From the NCBI GenBank assembly GCA_003223695.1, contig QHVY01000351.1:1-5949 (forward strand): DNA of 5,949 nt, in the 5' to 3' direction. This DNA comes from Acidobacteriota bacterium. GTDB taxonomy: Bacteria; Acidobacteriota; Thermoanaerobaculia; Gp7-AA8. The translations under genes and the position numbers were made by a program. Below the pieces are notes generated by a model that saw only the letters and a list, made by a program, of their open reading frames with translations, did no database searches and was not told where the DNA came from. Positions within the stretch are counted from its first letter, which is position 1. Each line of letters opens with the position of its first letter. Positions 4,175 through 5,949 of the stretch are shown here, one piece after another.

Positions 4175-5949
4175 CGCCGGCGGATAGTCCTCGGCCCGAA
4201 CCAGTATGTCGCGCGGCTTGCTCCCCTGCGACGGCCCGACGATTCCGTGCGCTTCCATGATCTCGATCAGACGCGCGGCGCGGGAGTAGCCGAGCTTCAA
4301 CCGCCGCTGCAGGTAGGACGCCGATGCCTGGCCGGTGGAGAGCACGACGCGAACGGCCTCGTCATACTTTGGATCGTCGAGATATTCGATCCCATCCGCC
4401 GGGCCCTTCTCGGCGACGACCTGCGTGATCTCCTCGAGAAACTTCGGCTCACCCTGATTCTTTCGCACGAAATCGACGACGTCGTTGATCTCTTTTTCGG
4501 AAACATACGCGCCGTGAATGCGGCGAATGCGCGCAGTGCCGGGCGGAAGGAACAGCATGTCGCCGGAGCCGAGGAGTTTTTCGGCGCCTTGAGTGTCGAG
4601 GATGGTGCGCGAATCGACTTTCGACGCGACCTGATACGCGATGCGCGAGGGGAAATTCGCTTTGATCACGCCGGTGATGACGTCGACCGACGGCCGCTGA
4701 GTGGCAACGATCAGATGAATGCCGACCGCGCGCGCTTTCTGCGCCAGCCGCGTGACGGAATCTTCAACATCCTTCGGCGCGATCATCATCAGATCGGCAA
4801 ATTCGTCGATGATGATCACGATGTAGTGCATCGGCTCGGGCGTGGGCCTCTCATCACCCGGAGCCGCTTTCCGAGCGCGGCGATGCGCTTCAGGATCCTT
4901 CAACAGCGCGTTGTATTGATCGATGTTGCGCACGCCGCACTCGGCGAGCGTGCGATAGCGATTCTCCATTTCCGCCACGGCCCAGATCAACGCGTTCGAG
5001 GCGAGCTTCGGATCGGTAACGATCGGATGCAGCAGATGGGGGATGTCCTCGTAGATCTTCAACTCCACCATCTTCGGATCGATCATCAGCATCCGCAGTT
5101 GACGCGGCAGCGCTTTGTACAGCAGCGACACAATCATCGAGTTCAGGCCGACCGATTTGCCCGCGCCAGTCGCACCGGCGACAAGCAGATGCGGCATCCT
5201 GCCGAGATCGGTCACCATTGCATCGCCGTGAATGTCTTTGCCTAACGCGAGGGTCAACAGCGACGGCGACTGCACGAACACCTCGGTATCGACAATGTCG
5301 CGCAAAGTGATGAGATCGCGCCTGCGATTCGGCACCTCGATGCCGACGGTGGATGAACCTGAAATGCGCTCGATGCGGATCGATTCTGCTTTCAGTGCGA
5401 GCGCGAGGTCGTCACCGAGGTTGACGACCTTCGCGTATTTCACTCCGGCGGAAGGTTTGAACTCGAATGTGGTGACAACAGGACCGGGGTGGTAGGCGGT
5501 GACTTCGCCTTCCACCGCGAATTCGCGGCATCGCTCTTCGATCAGCCGGCCGATTTCGAGAAACTTCTTATGCACGTCGTCGTTGATCTGATTCTCTTTT
5601 GCGCCGACCGAGAGAAGATCGACGGACGGCAGCTGATCGCTCCAGGGGCGTGATTCGCGTTTCGTGGGCGGGCGAGGCTTCGGCTTCGGTCTGAGGAACA
5701 GCGGTTCTTCAAATCTGTCTTGTGGAGGACGGCCGCCCTCGGCCGTCCAGACAGCGGAGGGCCGCTGTCCTCCACTCTCATCTGCGTAAAGCGCAAACGG
5801 ATCGGGCTTCTCCTGCTGAGCGAGCGCTTCCGCCGCTTTGCGCAAATCGGCCTTGGTCACCTTGCGGATCTGAAAGCGCCCCGCGCCTCTGACTTCGCGC
5901 ACGACCGGACCCGCCTCCTCAGCAGGAGGCATTTCTTCGACTTCGACTA
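2846..5949 (-). CDS. ftsK: FtsK/SpoIIIE DNA translocase (5' truncated) fused in frame to a membrane protein
   Basis: The frame is open at the right edge: codons before the ATG at 5930-5932 read VEVEE without a stop, so that ATG need not be the start and the usual N-terminal membrane domain would lie outside. Residues below count from that ATG. Residues 1-105 are a charged, proline-rich linker. The alpha domain spans ~115-235, with FAVEGEVTAYHPGPVVTTFE. The RecA-like beta domain follows, with Walker A GATGAGKS (253-260), MIDPKMVELKIYE, Walker B IVIIIDEFAD (371-380) and ATQRPSVDVITGVIKANFPS. The winged-helix gamma domain, which reads KOPS-like DNA signals in this family, is at ~520-583 (LQRRLKLGYSRAARLIEIME). 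FtsK pumps DNA at the septum to clear chromosomes at division. From residue ~587 the frame continues into a multi-pass membrane protein. The FtsK assignment is certain; whether the fusion is real is not. No in-frame ATG, GTG or TTG lies between Met560 and the first helix. Confidence 0.93.
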   Translation of the reverse strand, partial: VEVEEMPPAEEAGPVVREVRGAGRFQIRKVTKADLRKAAEALAQQEKPDPFALYADESGGQRPSAVWTAEGGRPPQDRFEEPLFLRPKPKPRPPTKRESRPWSDQLPSVDLLSVGAKENQINDDVHKKFLEIGRLIEERCREFAVEGEVTAYHPGPVVTTFEFKPSAGVKYAKVVNLGDDLALALKAESIRIERISGSSTVGIEVPNRRRDLITLRDIVDTEVFVQSPSLLTLALGKDIHGDAMVTDLGRMPHLLVAGATGAGKSVGLNSMIVSLLYKALPRQLRMLMIDPKMVELKIYEDIPHLLHPIVTDPKLASNALIWAVAEMENRYRTLAECGVRNIDQYNALLKDPEAHRRARKAAPGDERPTPEPMHYIVIIIDEFADLMMIAPKDVEDSVTRLAQKARAVGIHLIVATQRPSVDVITGVIKANFPSRIAYQVASKVDSRTILDTQGAEKLLGSGDMLFLPPGTARIRRIHGAYVSEKEINDVVDFVRKNQGEPKFLEEITQVVAEKGPADGIEYLDDPKYDEAVRVVLSTGQASASYLQRRLKLGYSRAARLIEIMEAHGIVGPSQGSKPRDILVRAEDYPPAILCAFLTLIAVLPVWLFRWFPTQDGPSHLYNAYVLSHYYDAASTLVRMYLDVNLRPFPNWTTYALMALLVRVFPPLVVQQIVISACIISVPAAVIYLQKSFRPSAEPSALISILLALSYVLFMGFFNFIIGSALFAVALGYWWRRRNAHYLYGLYGLLIAIYLSHDLAFAATLLAIGVLAAVERRWRVFAELAPVFLIFLLDALTRPHSQQLFRSFRWHLRHLLSFLASGQIVLAIAAIAIVVVGIVFSFVRSRPNPVAIVSAIFFLAYFVAPWGYSGEGWVQAGWLNERLLFLTVLTLPAWIVLPRPAIAMTLLAAVIAGNFALTFVEIAKSSAYIGEVTRCAPLIRPHSTIHTYFPKSYVRPDVTPTLHLTGYLGLKEDIVDLDNYEAYLPDFPLAYRNDVPSRPPDYVVVWRGTNMGPVTGYRLIFENEAIRLYHVPGS
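5722..5775. repeat. Second REP-like inverted pair, inserted in frame in the FtsK linker
   Basis: Perfect 9-bp terminal inverted repeats GTGGAGGAC/GTCCTCCAC bound 54 bp that hold two hairpins: GGACGGCCG-CCCT-CGGCCGTCC (5727-5748) and GACAGCGG-AGGG-CCGCTGTC (5750-5769). Read from opposite strands, both units begin GTGGAGGAC and have a CCCT loop; their stems differ by two compensated base pairs. The length is exactly 18 codons, read on the minus strand as about SGGQRPSAVWTAEGGRPPQ in the disordered linker upstream of the alpha domain. It is a different family from the element at 2452-2500 but has the same architecture. Confidence 0.8.

Noticed and set aside
3935..5245. Long plus-strand open frame (436 codons) antisense to ftsK
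   Set aside because: Its product is an Arg/His/Asp-rich mix without motifs, and the opposite strand is a clear FtsK ATPase with Walker motifs; this is a normal shadow in GC-rich DNA.
5542..5796. Minus-strand frame of 84 codons overlapping the FtsK linker
   Set aside because: Alternate-frame shadow of the FtsK frame, which continues through the whole stretch with conserved alpha-domain sequence.

Overview
This is a GC-rich, gene-dense bacterial window carrying three kinds of short palindromic or heptad repeat. A divergent polysaccharide deacetylase plus an FtsK translocase, the high GC and the REP-like palindromes suggest a Gram-negative chromosome, perhaps Acidobacteriota or a relative. That placement is inference; nothing here fixes the taxon.

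Layout. Right side, minus strand: a 5'-truncated FtsK/SpoIIIE DNA translocase (alpha, ATPase and gamma parts all present) runs without a stop into a ~440-residue multi-pass membrane protein resembling GT-C glycosyltransferases. That frame ends in an ATGA overlap with a 121-residue protein of unknown function. Middle, plus strand: a 188-residue three-helix membrane protein of the Pycsar-effector (PycTM, DUF5706) type converges on the 121-residue gene, with a REP-like inverted pair between them. Only 29 bp away, a minus-strand pair diverges from it: a 128-residue protein of unknown function and, 4 bp later, a 100-residue protein that looks like a free-standing EF-Tu domain III. Left side, minus strand: a YibQ-type divergent polysaccharide deacetylase whose membrane anchor and catalytic domain lie in different frames, then a heptanucleotide repeat hairpin, then the first 20 codons of a hydrophobic protein leaving the window.

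Four points stand out. (1) The deacetylase frames meet exactly on a G GGA AAA heptamer in the register of a -1 slippery site; this may be programmed frameshifting, a mutation or a missing base. (2) The FtsK/membrane-protein fusion could come from loss of one T from a GTGA stop/start overlap. Both anomalies are single missing bases, so an indel problem in the sequence must be considered. (3) Two REP-like elements, each a pair of inverted hairpins with compensatory stem changes, touch coding sequence: one supplies stop codons to both converging genes, the other adds 18 codons in frame to the FtsK linker. (4) An orphan PycTM-like effector next to an EF-Tu domain III-like protein is a speculative lead for an undescribed stress or phage-defence locus. 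No RNA genes, CRISPR arrays or transposase genes were seen.
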